Shown here piece by piece: positions 8,759-16,969 of a stretch of DNA of 44,142 nt. Under the pieces are notes generated by a model that saw nothing but the letters and a program-made list of their open reading frames with translations, searched no databases and had not been told where the DNA came from. The stretch comes from Clostridia bacterium (GTDB taxonomy: Bacteria; Bacillota; Clostridia; TANB77; CAG-508), in contig JAFQIK010000020.1 in NCBI GenBank assembly GCA_017397545.1, positions 1 through 44,142 on the forward strand, in the 5' to 3' direction. The stretch's first letter is position 1. Each line of letters opens with the position of its first letter. Made by a program: the position numbers and the translations under genes.

Positions 8759-8854
8759 ATGACAAATCCCGAATTGATTTTGCGATTAGTAGAAATGCTT
8801 TTAGAGCAAAAAGAAGAACTTATGAAAGCAAATTCAGAAAAGGATAAAGACTAA
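8759..8854 (+). CDS. Small 31-residue acidic/amphipathic protein
   Basis: A short ORF (MTNPELILRLVEMLL then EQKEELMKANSEKDKD) has a strong ribosome site, AAAGGGGTGATACCA, and a plausible promoter, and is followed within 15 bases by a strong terminator. This complete transcription unit makes translation likely despite its size. The sequence predicts one amphipathic helix with a charged C-terminal half. I do not recognise a family. The stop codon lies at the left edge of the duplicated block 8853-9046, whose other copy (7456) has no comparable ORF before it. Confidence 0.6.
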   Translation: MTNPELILRLVEMLLEQKEELMKANSEKDKD

Positions 8855-9046
8855 TACATAGTCGAAGCAGAGTAGAAGTTGTGGTCTACTCTGTTTTTTA
8901 TATAATAAAAAAAGTATGTGTAGTTGTGGTACACATACTTGATACAAATGACTTCTCCCGAATTAAGAATACATTTGCTTAAGCTAAATATATAATAGCA
9001 TAAATTTTACAAACTGTCAAATACAATTATCCTAAATTTTCCAATT
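8853..9046. repeat. 194 bp duplicated block, copy 2
   Basis: This is the second copy of 7456-7647. It starts at the stop codon of the small ORF and ends exactly beside the stop codon of the thioesterase on the other strand, so it serves as the intergenic region for both. Confidence 0.8.
8868..8899 (+). terminator. Terminator hairpin in duplicated block 2
   Basis: CAGAGTAGA pairs with TCTACTCTG around agttgtgg, followed by six T. It ends the small-ORF transcript. Confidence 0.8.
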
Positions 9047-9775
9047 TTAATTATACAATTTTACAATAGCATTAAGTTTATTATCTTCTTTATTTTTAAT
9101 AGTTACAATATACTCATTTTCTTCTGTGTTAGAATAAAAGATTGAAAGCGTATCTCCAAGTTTTGCTTCATGCTTATACATAATTTCTATATTTGAAAAA
9201 TTACAGTTTTCGTATATTTCAGATGGAAGAGCTTCATATGCATAATCTAAATAAATAAGATTATTTACATGCCTATTTGTATCAATATCTCTTCTTTGAA
9301 CATTATAATCCATAATAAAGTCTAAAGTTTTAGGTTCTTTTAGTTTTTTAGTAGAATTATCATCAAAAGCAAATTTATCTATACATTTATATTTTTCTTG
9401 AATTTCTGAAGTAATTTTGGTAATACATTTTTTATTTACATCAAACAATACCCATTTTGAAGAAGCTTTTGCAACAAGAATATCATTATCATAAACTTCA
9501 AAATCTCTATATGAAAATAGTGGGTTTTCTGATCTAGTCCAAGTATTAATAGTAAGTTTTGTATTAGTTCTAGGACGATTAAAAACTTGCAATTTCCAAT
9601 TTAAAATAAGCCAAGCAAGCCCAGTTTTAGGAACATCATTTACTCCATAACCAAGATTTCCAGAACAAATTCCAGCAACTTCTTGCATTAATCTTAATAT
9701 TCCTTTATTAGACATCTGATTATTTTTATCAACATCTGAAAAATTTATATTTATATCATAAGAATAAATACTCAT
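9047..9775 (-). CDS. Acyl-ACP thioesterase
   Basis: The 242-residue protein has the double hotdog fold of bacterial FatA/FatB-like thioesterases. The first hotdog (~1-130) has INFSDVDKNNQMSNKGILRLMQEVAG and the WLILNWKLQV strand. The second (~145-240) has VQRRDIDTNRHVNNLIYLDYAYEALP, which carries the Asn/His catalytic region of the family. It hydrolyses acyl-ACP to release free fatty acids and acts in the cytoplasm. I chose ATG at 9775, preceded by AGAAGGTATAAGT, over the earlier ATG at 9811, which adds 12 residues without family similarity. It is transcribed away from the U32 gene. Confidence 0.88.
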   Translation of the reverse strand: MSIYSYDININFSDVDKNNQMSNKGILRLMQEVAGICSGNLGYGVNDVPKTGLAWLILNWKLQVFNRPRTNTKLTINTWTRSENPLFSYRDFEVYDNDILVAKASSKWVLFDVNKKCITKITSEIQEKYKCIDKFAFDDNSTKKLKEPKTLDFIMDYNVQRRDIDTNRHVNNLIYLDYAYEALPSEIYENCNFSNIEIMYKHEAKLGDTLSIFYSNTEENEYIVTIKNKEDNKLNAIVKLYN

Positions 9776-9823
9776 ACTTATACCTTCTTTCAATAAATAG
9801 AAATATATCATAAAATTTTAAAA

Positions 9824-9954
9824 AGTTCAAATTGTAATTTAAATGGAAGTGTGAAGTAAGAGGTGAGAAGTGCGAAATTAAGGTAAAGCCTACGAAGAGT
9901 ATCTTTAAAAGCACACCTCCCACATCCCACCTCACACCGCAAAATCACAATTCC
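9824..9954. repeat. Family B element
   Basis: gaagtgtgaagtaagaggtg arms face cacacctcccacatccc and cacctcacacc arms, with an interior containing taaagcctacgaag and a loop around aaaagcacac. The same pattern recurs at 13473, 19190, 19567, 30419, 42197 and 42893. It fills the gap before the U32 gene. Confidence 0.8.
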
Positions 9955-10005
9955 CTATAGCAAAAACTACAAATCTACGGTATAATATTGTAGGAGGAGC
10001 GAAAT

Positions 10006-12369
10006 ATGAGTAAAGTAGAGTTATTAGCACCTGCAGGAGATTTAGAGTGCTTAAAAGTAGCTGTGCAAACAGGAGCAAATGCAGTATATTTTGGAGCAGA
10101 AGAATTCAATGCCAGGGTAAATGGAAGGAATTTCGAAAAACAAGAATTAATAGAAGCAATTAAATATGCAAAGCTTAGAGGAGTAAAAACACATTTAACA
10201 TTAAATATATTAATTAAAAATAATGAGTTTGAAGATGCGATTAAATTAGTAGAATTTGCATATAATTCTGGAATTGATGCTATAATTATTCAAGATTTAG
10301 GACTTGCAAAAAAAGTAATAGAGCTTTTTCCAGATTTAGAAGTTCATAGTAGTACACAGATGACTATATACAATTTAGATGGAGCAAAAAGAATAAAAGA
10401 ATTAGGCTTTTCAAGATGTGTATTAGCTCGTGAATTATCAGTAAAAGAAATAGAACATATATGTAAAAATGTTGATATAGATATAGAAGTGTTTATTCAT
10501 GGTGCACTTTGCATTAGTTATTCTGGACAATGTCTAATGAGTAGTATGATAGGAGGAAGAAGTGGCAATAGAGGTAAATGTGCAGGAACTTGTAGACTTC
10601 CATATACTTTACTAAAAGACGGAGAAGAACAAGCAAAAGGTTATTTATTAAGCTCGAAAGATGTTTGTACATTAGATATTATTCCAGATTTAATAAAAGC
10701 AGGAGTTAAGTCCTTTAAAATAGAAGGCAGAATGAAATCTAAAGAATATGTAGGAATTGTTACTTCTATTTATAGAAAATATGTTGATTTAGCAGAAAGC
10801 AACAAAGAATATAAAGTAGATGAAAAAGACCGAGAAAAATTAATGCAAATCTTTAATAGAGGTGGATTTAGCACAGGCTATTTAAACGGAAAACTAGGAA
10901 GAGATATGATGTATAAATTTAAGCCAAATCATATCGGAATACAAGTTGGAGAAGTTGTTGGATATAATGCAAATAAAGGTCATGTTAAGATAAAATTATC
11001 AAAAGAATTGAATTTAGGAGATAGTATTGCAATTAATGATTCATCATGCAAAATTTCTGAACTAATGCAAGGAAATAACAATATAAAATCTGCAAATATT
11101 GGACAAGTTGTAAAGCTAGGAAGAATAAAAGGAAAAATTTTAAATGGAGATAAAGTATATAAAACTGTAGCAGATAAGTTAAATAAAGATATAGTTCAAT
11201 TTTCTAGTAAAGAAAATATAAAAAGACCAATTATTGCAAAGGTGAATTTAAAAGAAAATGAAAAAATAAAATTAGAATTAGAAGATTCGTGGAGTAATAT
11301 AAAAGTAGAAGTAGTGGAAGATACTGTTGTAAACAAGGCAGAGAATAATGGTATAAGTAAAGAAAGAATAGAAGAACAGCTATCAAAAACAGGAAACACT
11401 CCATTTGAAATTAAAGAAATTCAAGTAATATTAGATAGTAATATAATAGTTCCAATTAGTAGTTTAAACAGTATAAGAAGAACTGCAATAGAAGAACTAG
11501 AAAATAAAATATTAGATAGTTTTAAAAGAAGTAAAAAAATAGATTTAGAAAAAATAGATGAAGCAAATAATACTTATAATTCAAATGTTAATGTATCAGT
11601 ATTATTAAACCAAATTAAAGAAGAAATTGATTATTGCAGCTTAAAAGGAATAAATAGTATATATATACCATTTAAATCATTTTTAAGTAATCAAGAAAAA
11701 ATAAAAGAGATATGCACAAAATTTAATACATATGTGATGTTTCCTGCAATTACAAAAAGTAATTACGAAACTCTAATACAAAATAATTTAGAAAGTGTTT
11801 TAAAAGGTAATATAAAAGGGGTAGTTGTATCAAATCTTTCACATTTAGAAGTTTTAAATAGATATAAAGATAAAGTGAAGGATTTAAAAATAATTGCTAA
11901 TTATACTTTAAATATTACAAATAACAATACAGTAAAAGAATTAGAAAATATTGGTGTATCTAAATATATTGTACCTCCAGAATTAGATAAAGAAGCAGCT
12001 AAAAATTTAGGAGGAAATATAAAAAAAGAAGTAATAGTTTATGGAAGAACTCTTTTAATGACATCAGAATATTGTACAATTGGAACATTTAAAAATTGCC
12101 CTGCAATTTGTGAAAAGGGAATATATAAACTAAAAGACAGAATGGGATTTGAATTTCCAATATATACAGATAGAATTAATTGTAATAATTTAATCTATAA
12201 TTCTAAAATAACATCAATATCTTGGAAAGAATTAAATGCTAATTCTATAAGAATTGATATTTTAGAAGAAAGTGAAAAAGAAATTCAAAATATTATAAAT
12301 GTTCATAAAAAAGGAGACAGATTAGAAGGAGAAAATTACACAAATGGGAATTTAAATAGAGAAATTTAA
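10006..12369 (+). CDS. U32 family peptidase (DUF3656-containing)
   Basis: The 787-residue protein starts with the U32 signature LLAPAGDLECLKVAVQTGANAVYFGA. It has the family motif EVFIHGALCISYSGQCLMSS at ~165-185 and a Cys cluster (CxxxC around GKCAGTCRLPY) that in this family is thought to bind iron-sulfur or metal. A central region (~385-510) fits DUF3656, and the C-terminal part ends in YTNGNLNREI, close to the usual YTNGHFKR end. Relatives include RlhA, a 23S rRNA C2501 hydroxylase, and collagenase-like proteases. Which role applies here cannot be told. Three CGG trinucleotides occur, all across codon boundaries (GAC GGA, AAC GGA, ATC GGA), and need no shift. ATG 10006 follows AGGAGGAGCGAAAT. 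Confidence 0.9.
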   Translation: MSKVELLAPAGDLECLKVAVQTGANAVYFGAEEFNARVNGRNFEKQELIEAIKYAKLRGVKTHLTLNILIKNNEFEDAIKLVEFAYNSGIDAIIIQDLGLAKKVIELFPDLEVHSSTQMTIYNLDGAKRIKELGFSRCVLARELSVKEIEHICKNVDIDIEVFIHGALCISYSGQCLMSSMIGGRSGNRGKCAGTCRLPYTLLKDGEEQAKGYLLSSKDVCTLDIIPDLIKAGVKSFKIEGRMKSKEYVGIVTSIYRKYVDLAESNKEYKVDEKDREKLMQIFNRGGFSTGYLNGKLGRDMMYKFKPNHIGIQVGEVVGYNANKGHVKIKLSKELNLGDSIAINDSSCKISELMQGNNNIKSANIGQVVKLGRIKGKILNGDKVYKTVADKLNKDIVQFSSKENIKRPIIAKVNLKENEKIKLELEDSWSNIKVEVVEDTVVNKAENNGISKERIEEQLSKTGNTPFEIKEIQVILDSNIIVPISSLNSIRRTAIEELENKILDSFKRSKKIDLEKIDEANNTYNSNVNVSVLLNQIKEEIDYCSLKGINSIYIPFKSFLSNQEKIKEICTKFNTYVMFPAITKSNYETLIQNNLESVLKGNIKGVVVSNLSHLEVLNRYKDKVKDLKIIANYTLNITNNNTVKELENIGVSKYIVPPELDKEAAKNLGGNIKKEVIVYGRTLLMTSEYCTIGTFKNCPAICEKGIYKLKDRMGFEFPIYTDRINCNNLIYNSKITSISWKELNANSIRIDILEESEKEIQNIINVHKKGDRLEGENYTNGNLNREI

Positions 12370-12397
12370 GGATATAATAGAAAATAGTAGAGCAAAC

Positions 12398-12476
12398 GTA
12401 GGGGCGACTATCGATTAGCTGTGCGAAATGAAATGAGCTACAGATAATACATGCCCTTGGGGTAGTAGTCGCCCGC
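12398..12476. repeat. Family A composite repeat (79 bp), copy 1
   Basis: The outer halves of a family A palindrome (gtaggggcgacta and tagtagtcgcccgc) are separated by about 50 bases that include gattagctgtgcgaaa. The same 79 bases occur at 36712-36790 with one visible difference. Confidence 0.85.
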
Positions 12477-12527
12477 TTCTCACAAAGCCTACTTAAGAAA
12501 ATTATTAATTAGCGTTTTCTTCGAAGG

Positions 12528-12553
12528 GCGGGCGAACAATGTTCACCCCTACA
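12528..12553. repeat. Family A palindrome, inverted
   Basis: gcgggcgaacaatgttcacccctaca reads as an inverted family A copy with gaacaatgttc as its self-complementary core. Confidence 0.8.
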
Positions 12554-12636
12554 AATATAATCTATAAAATAAATATTAAAAGAGGAGATTGATTACAATT
12601 TTCTCTTTTTTTCATATTATATACCAGGTGATATAT

Positions 12637-13131
12637 TTGATAAGAGAAGAATATAACAGAGAAAAAGCAAAAGAATATACTAAAAAGTGGGCATATAACA
12701 GAAATCCTGAATATTATAATTTTGATAGTATAGGAGGAGATTGCACAAGTTTTGTATCTCAATGTATATATGCTGGAAGCGGGATTATGAATTATGCAAA
12801 AAATACTGGATGGTACTATAATTCGGCAAACGATAGAGCACCTGCTTGGTCTGGTGTTGAGTTTTTGCATAAATTTTTAGTGAATAATAAGGGAGTAGGA
12901 CCAAGAGGAGAAGAAACGCTAATAGATAAACTTGAAATAGGGGATATAGTAAATTTAAGTTTTGATGGAATTAAATTCTCCCATACCCTTATAATTGTAA
13001 ATATTGGAGAACTTTTAACACTAGACAATATATATGTAGCTTCACATACGTATGATTCATATAATAGAAAAATTTCTTCGTATAATTTTAAATATATAAG
13101 GTATATTCATATAAAAGGAGTATGGAAATAA
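12637..13131 (+). CDS. Amidase-domain protein (Amidase_6 type)
   Basis: The 164-residue protein matches the putative amidase domain family (NlpC/P60-like fold). It contains YNREKAKEYTKKWAYNRNPEY, then GGDCTSFVSQCIYAG with the probable nucleophile Cys, then GWYYN, then a KFSHTLIIV segment with the probable catalytic His. Such domains act on peptidoglycan or spore-coat material. No signal peptide is visible on the form starting here. I chose TTG 12637 because AGGTGATATAT lies directly before it. A longer frame from 12589 begins with a hydrophobic but ribosome-site-poor stretch and could, if used, provide a membrane anchor. Its CGG trinucleotides are AGC GGG and TCG GCA, out of frame. Confidence 0.8.
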   Translation: MIREEYNREKAKEYTKKWAYNRNPEYYNFDSIGGDCTSFVSQCIYAGSGIMNYAKNTGWYYNSANDRAPAWSGVEFLHKFLVNNKGVGPRGEETLIDKLEIGDIVNLSFDGIKFSHTLIIVNIGELLTLDNIYVASHTYDSYNRKISSYNFKYIRYIHIKGVWK

Positions 13132-13199
13132 CACAATAAAATTGCCAAAAAAGCAAGAATAAAAAATGAAAAACTAGACAAAATAAAATTGGTGATAAA

Positions 13200-13460
13200 A
13201 TGGCAATATCATGGATTAAATCTTCAAAAGATAATAAAAGTTTTAAAGTGTTTAAAAAATTAGGAATGGATGTTTATGAAATTGATGATTTAGAAAAAAC
13301 TGATGAAAAAATAAGAGAACTTGTAGAGCAAAAATATAATACAATTGTTCTTTCTAATGAAGTTGCCAGCTTTTCAGAGGATATTATAAGGAAGTATGGT
13401 AAAGCAGAAAATATAAATATAATAATTGCACCAAGTCATAATAAAACTGATTACACATAG
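13200..13460 (+). CDS. Small hypothetical protein, possibly V-ATPase subunit F-like
   Basis: The protein has 86 residues. It begins at ATG with a GGTGAT ribosome site. The pattern of alternating hydrophobic strands and helices (YNTIVLSNEVASFSEDIIRKY, then NIIIAPS) resembles small Rossmann-like proteins related to V-type ATPase subunit F, but this is a weak impression and no other V-ATPase gene is near. It lies between the amidase-domain gene and yyaC and ends just before a family B element. Confidence 0.6.
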   Translation: MAISWIKSSKDNKSFKVFKKLGMDVYEIDDLEKTDEKIRELVEQKYNTIVLSNEVASFSEDIIRKYGKAENINIIIAPSHNKTDYT

Positions 13461-13472
13461 AATTAAATAGAT

Positions 13473-13602
13473 AGATTGGAATTTATGAGGAAGTGTGAAG
13501 TGTGAGGTGGGAAGTGTGAAATTAGGGTAAAGTCTGCGAAGTCTAGCCCTAAAAGCACACCTCACACATCTCACTTCACACCTCAAAAATCCAATTTATC
13601 TA
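13473..13602. repeat. Family B element
   Basis: gaagtgtgaagtgtgaggtg arms face cacacctcacacatctcac arms. Flanking arms AGATTGGAATTT and AAATCCAATTTATCT are complementary and differ from those of the 19190 copy, which uses TTGTAA/TTACAA. Confidence 0.8.
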
Positions 13603-13625
13603 ATATATTAAATATTGAGGAACTT

Positions 13626-14166
13626 ATGACTTTTAAAGAAGAATTATACAATAATTTTGTACAAGATTTTAGTGTTGCATTAAGGCAAAAAATAACAGAT
13701 TTAGAAATTTCAAAATTAATATTTTTGTGTATTGGAACAGATAGAGTAACAGGTGATAGCTTTGGGCCATTGGTAGGTTATAAACTAAAGTATTTGTTTA
13801 GAGAAGAAGAAAATATAAAAGTAATAGGTAATTTAGATAATATAGTGTGTGCTCATAATATATTAAGTATAATTAATGATATAAATAATACATATAAAGA
13901 ATACTTTTTAATTGCAATAGATGCAGCTTTATCTAATAAAAATCAAATTGGGAAAATTGTGGTTTCAAATTCTGGAATGAATGTGGGAAGCGGATTAAAT
14001 AAAAGAAATATATATGTAGGAGATATGAGCATAAAGGGGATAGTTTCCAAAGATTTAATAAATCCCAAATATAATTTTAAATTATTACAAAATACTAGGC
14101 TTCGGTTTAGTAATGAATATGGCAGATTGTGTAGCTCAAGGAATTTGTGATGTAATAAATGTATAA
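13626..14166 (+). CDS. yyaC: YyaC-family spore protease-like protein, one +1 shift at CGG
   Basis: With a +1 shift at CGG 14103-14105 the protein is 179 residues and ends at TAA 14164-14166. It contains FLCIGTDRVTGDSFGPLVGYKL, VIGNLDNIVCAHN, LIAIDAALS and YVGDMSIKGIVS, matching the YyaC (DUF1256, GPR-like spore protease) family. After the shift the end reads RLGLVMNMADCVAQGICD, the family C-terminal helix. The unshifted frame gives an unrelated tail to 14150. Gly160 is the recoded residue. The family is sporulation-associated, consistent with spo0A in this window. ATG 13626 follows TGAGGAACTT. Confidence 0.85.
14103..14106 (+). other. CGG +1 frameshift site (yyaC), ctt CGGT tta
   Basis: In-frame CGG. 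Skipping C gives GGT (Gly160) and LVMNMADCVAQGI, as expected for the family. Confidence 0.88.
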
Positions 14167-14220
14167 ACATTTAAAAATTGGAAAAAATTTATATAAAGGA
14201 TTTTTTCTAGGAGGATACAA

Positions 14221-14565
14221 ATGAGTACAGAAAATATGAAAAATATGGTAGTGCTTAAAGATTTGCCATCTAATATAGTAGATGAAGCAATTGTAATATT
14301 AAAACCAAATGTAAAATTGAAAAGTTTAGATTTTGCTGAAAATAAAAAAGAGAACAAAAATGTAAAAAATAGTGTTGAACAAAATTCTAAAAAATATATA
14401 ATTAATGAAGCAGAAATGGTGCTTAGTAATTATTTGTCTAAAATAGAAAGTGAAAATAAAAGTATTGCTAAGGTAAACAAAAAGATAGAGAATAAATATA
14501 AAAGGGTAAGGGCAATATCTATATTTTTAGGAATTATGCTTTTTCTAACCTTTTTAATTAAGTAG
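14221..14565 (+). CDS. Small C-terminally anchored hypothetical protein
   Basis: The protein has 114 residues. A charged, Lys/Asn/Glu-rich soluble part has coiled-coil tendency at ~60-95, followed by one hydrophobic segment at the very end (AISIFLGIMLFLTFLIK), so it is probably tail-anchored with the bulk in the cytoplasm. A strong TAGGAGGATACAA ribosome site precedes ATG 14221, and the gene lies 54 bases after yyaC, so co-transcription is likely. The stop codon TAG is formed by the first bases of a family A palindrome (gtagggg), which suggests that the repeat insertion trimmed or created the C-terminus. Function unknown. Confidence 0.7.
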   Translation: MSTENMKNMVVLKDLPSNIVDEAIVILKPNVKLKSLDFAENKKENKNVKNSVEQNSKKYIINEAEMVLSNYLSKIESENKSIAKVNKKIENKYKRVRAISIFLGIMLFLTFLIK

Positions 14566-14588
14566 GGGCAGGCGATTTTAGTCTGCCC
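14562..14588. repeat. Family A palindrome supplying a stop codon
   Basis: gtaggggcaggcgattttag is followed by tctgccc. Its second to fourth bases are the TAG that ends the preceding gene. Confidence 0.75.
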
Positions 14589-14709
14589 AAAATAAATTTG
14601 TACTAAAATGTAATTTATTAATCATAAGGTACATAAAATCTATAAAAACACTTGTTAATACTACGAATTACCTATATAATTAAATAAAATATATTTTATA
14701 GGTGATAAA

Positions 14710-15606
14710 ATGGGATTGGAAGTAAAAAATGTAACTAAAACATATGGTGAAAAAACTGTAGTAGATAGTATTTCATTTAATATGCAAAAATCTGGTGTGT
14801 TTGGTTTGCTTGGCACAAATGGTGCAGGTAAAACAACAACAATAAGAATGATTTTAGGAATTATAAAAAAGGATTCAGGAAAAATTACTTGGAACGAAAA
14901 ACAAGTTGAAAGAAAATATGTAAATTTTGGGTATTTGCCAGAAGAGAGAGGAATATATCCAAAAACAAAAATTTATGATCAATTAATGTATTTTGCAAAA
15001 TTAAAAGGAATGAATAAACAAGATGCAGATAAATCAATTAAATATTGGCTTAAGAGATTACAATTAGAAGAATATACATATATGTTAGCCGAAAAATTAT
15101 CAAAAGGAAATCAACAAAAAGTTCAGTTTATAACAGCAGTTATGCATGACCCAGAACTAATAGTACTAGATGAGCCATTTAGTGGACTTGACCCAGTAAA
15201 TACCGAAATTTTAAAAGGTGTAATGATTGAACTAATTAATAAAGGTAAATACATAATAATGTCTAGTCATCAAATGTCAACAATAGAAGAGTTTTGCACA
15301 GAACTAATAATATTAAATAAGGGTAAAACTGTTTTGCAAGGTAATTTAAATGAGATAAAAAATAGTTATAAAGCAAATAAAATAGAAGTAGAAACACTTC
15401 AAAATATAGAAGAAATAATAAAACAAGCTGATTTAGAAATAATTTTTGCAAAAGAAAATAGTTACGAAATAAAAGTAAATAGTGAAGAACAAGGATATAA
15501 TTTATATAATATGCTTGCGCAAAGTAATATAAAGGTAAATAGATTTGAAATTAAGAAACCAAGTTTACATGACATATTTATAGAGAAAGTAGGTGCAAGC
15601 AAATGA
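14710..15606 (+). CDS. ABC transporter ATP-binding protein (NatA-like)
   Basis: The 298-residue ATPase has Walker A LLGTNGAGKTTT, the signature LSKGNQQKVQF (a variant of LSGGQ), Walker B LIVLDEPFSGLDP and the H-loop His in MSSHQM. A C-terminal extension (~215-298) is typical of the DUF4162-type drug/sodium exporter ATPases. It pairs with the permease that overlaps its stop by four bases (ATGA), so the two are translationally coupled and form an exporter. The substrate could be Na+, a drug or a peptide and cannot be told from sequence. ATG 14710 follows AGGTGATAAA. Confidence 0.92.
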   Translation: MGLEVKNVTKTYGEKTVVDSISFNMQKSGVFGLLGTNGAGKTTTIRMILGIIKKDSGKITWNEKQVERKYVNFGYLPEERGIYPKTKIYDQLMYFAKLKGMNKQDADKSIKYWLKRLQLEEYTYMLAEKLSKGNQQKVQFITAVMHDPELIVLDEPFSGLDPVNTEILKGVMIELINKGKYIIMSSHQMSTIEEFCTELIILNKGKTVLQGNLNEIKNSYKANKIEVETLQNIEEIIKQADLEIIFAKENSYEIKVNSEEQGYNLYNMLAQSNIKVNRFEIKKPSLHDIFIEKVGASK

Positions 15607-16838
15607 AAGATTTAATAACAGTAGCATCATTTACAATAAAAGATATGATAAAAAGAAAATCATTTATTATATCAATGATAATAATATTAGTATTAATAGT
15701 AGTGGGATTTAACATACCAAATATATTAAATAAAGTAAAAGGTGATTCTAAATTAGGAACTTCTAAAATATTGTTAGTAGATAAGGAAAACATATTTGAA
15801 GGAACACTAGATAGTTTGAATCAAGGAGATTCATTATATAAATTTGATGTATTATTAGAAAATTTAGACAATGAACAAATAAAAGAAAAAGTAAAAAATG
15901 GAGAATATGATTGTTCTTTAATATTTACAAAAACTGAAACTGGAGTAACAATAGAGTACATTGTAGAAAGTGTAGTATCTTTTGGAGAAATACCAAAAGA
16001 AGTATTAGAAAGCTTTAGTATGCTTTATACAAATGTACAAATTTCTAAATTAGATTTAAGTATAGAGGAACTTCAAAGTTTAAGAACAAATTTTGAAGTA
16101 AAAGTAACTGAAACAGATGAAAATGCAGCAAGTGGAAATTCGCTTGTAACAATGCTATTATCTCTTGCTTTATTTATGGGAATACATTTTTTTGCATTTC
16201 AAGTTTCAAGTTCAATTACAACAGAAAAAACATCAAGAATAATGGAAACATTAATAACATCAACAAGTCCAAAAACAATAGTAGTTGGAAAAACAATAGG
16301 AGCAGGGGTAGTTGGATTGCTACAAATATTAATAATAGGAATAACTGCTGTAATATCTGCAATAGTTTTCTTACCAGAAGGAGCATTAAATGGAATTTTA
16401 GATATATCAAATGTAACTCCAATATTTGCAATAGTTACTGTAGTATATTTTATATTAGGATATTTCTTGTTTGCATTCTTATATGCTTTAACAGGTTCAA
16501 CTGTAAGCAAACCAGAAGATATAAATTCTGCTAATAGTCCAATTGGATTTATAGAAGTAGCTGGATTTTATTTAGCGTATTTTGCTATGATAAATCCTAG
16601 TAGTAAAATAAATATATTAGCATCAATTCTTCCAATATCATCTCCATTTAGTATGCCATTTAGAATGATGTTAGGAACAGCAACAACATCACAAATTATA
16701 ACATCACTTATAGTTTTAATAATAACTATTATATTAATTGCTAAAATTTCAATAAAAATTTACTCATCAGCAATACTAAACTATGGAACAAAATTGAATT
16801 TTAAAGATATGATTAAGATTTATAGTAGTAAAGAATAG
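15603..16838 (+). CDS. ABC transporter permease (NatB / ABC2_membrane_3 type)
   Basis: The 411-residue membrane protein has one N-terminal membrane segment (~19-40), a large external domain (~45-180), and then about five membrane segments (~180-400). This is the plan of ABC-2 type permeases such as NatB. The cytoplasmic loop with ITTEKTSRIMETLITST and the following GKTIGAGVVGLLQ is the family signature. Its ATG overlaps the stop of the ATPase gene, so they form a two-gene operon. A pair of inverted family A repeats follows and separates it from the convergent feoB. Confidence 0.9.
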   Translation: MKDLITVASFTIKDMIKRKSFIISMIIILVLIVVGFNIPNILNKVKGDSKLGTSKILLVDKENIFEGTLDSLNQGDSLYKFDVLLENLDNEQIKEKVKNGEYDCSLIFTKTETGVTIEYIVESVVSFGEIPKEVLESFSMLYTNVQISKLDLSIEELQSLRTNFEVKVTETDENAASGNSLVTMLLSLALFMGIHFFAFQVSSSITTEKTSRIMETLITSTSPKTIVVGKTIGAGVVGLLQILIIGITAVISAIVFLPEGALNGILDISNVTPIFAIVTVVYFILGYFLFAFLYALTGSTVSKPEDINSANSPIGFIEVAGFYLAYFAMINPSSKINILASILPISSPFSMPFRMMLGTATTSQIITSLIVLIITIILIAKISIKIYSSAILNYGTKLNFKDMIKIYSSKE

Positions 16839-16866
16839 ATGGTAGTTGAGAATGTATTGCAAATGC

Positions 16867-16937
16867 TGTAGGGGTCGCCGCCCACGGCGACCCGAAAAAT
16901 ACAAAAATGCGGGTCGCTGTAGGCAGCGACCCCTACA
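16867..16937. repeat. Two facing family A palindromes
   Basis: One copy (16867-16894, tgtaggggtcgccg...) is followed by an inverted copy (16909-16937, ending cgacccctaca). They lie between the convergent permease and feoB genes and could act as a bidirectional structure at the mRNA ends. Confidence 0.85.
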
Positions 16938-16969
16938 TATATAAATTAATATTTAACACAAATAGCAAA

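Noticed and set aside
13374..13586. Minus-strand ORF of 70 residues
   Set aside because: It covers a family B repeat and the end of a plus-strand gene, with no ribosome site. It is a shadow.
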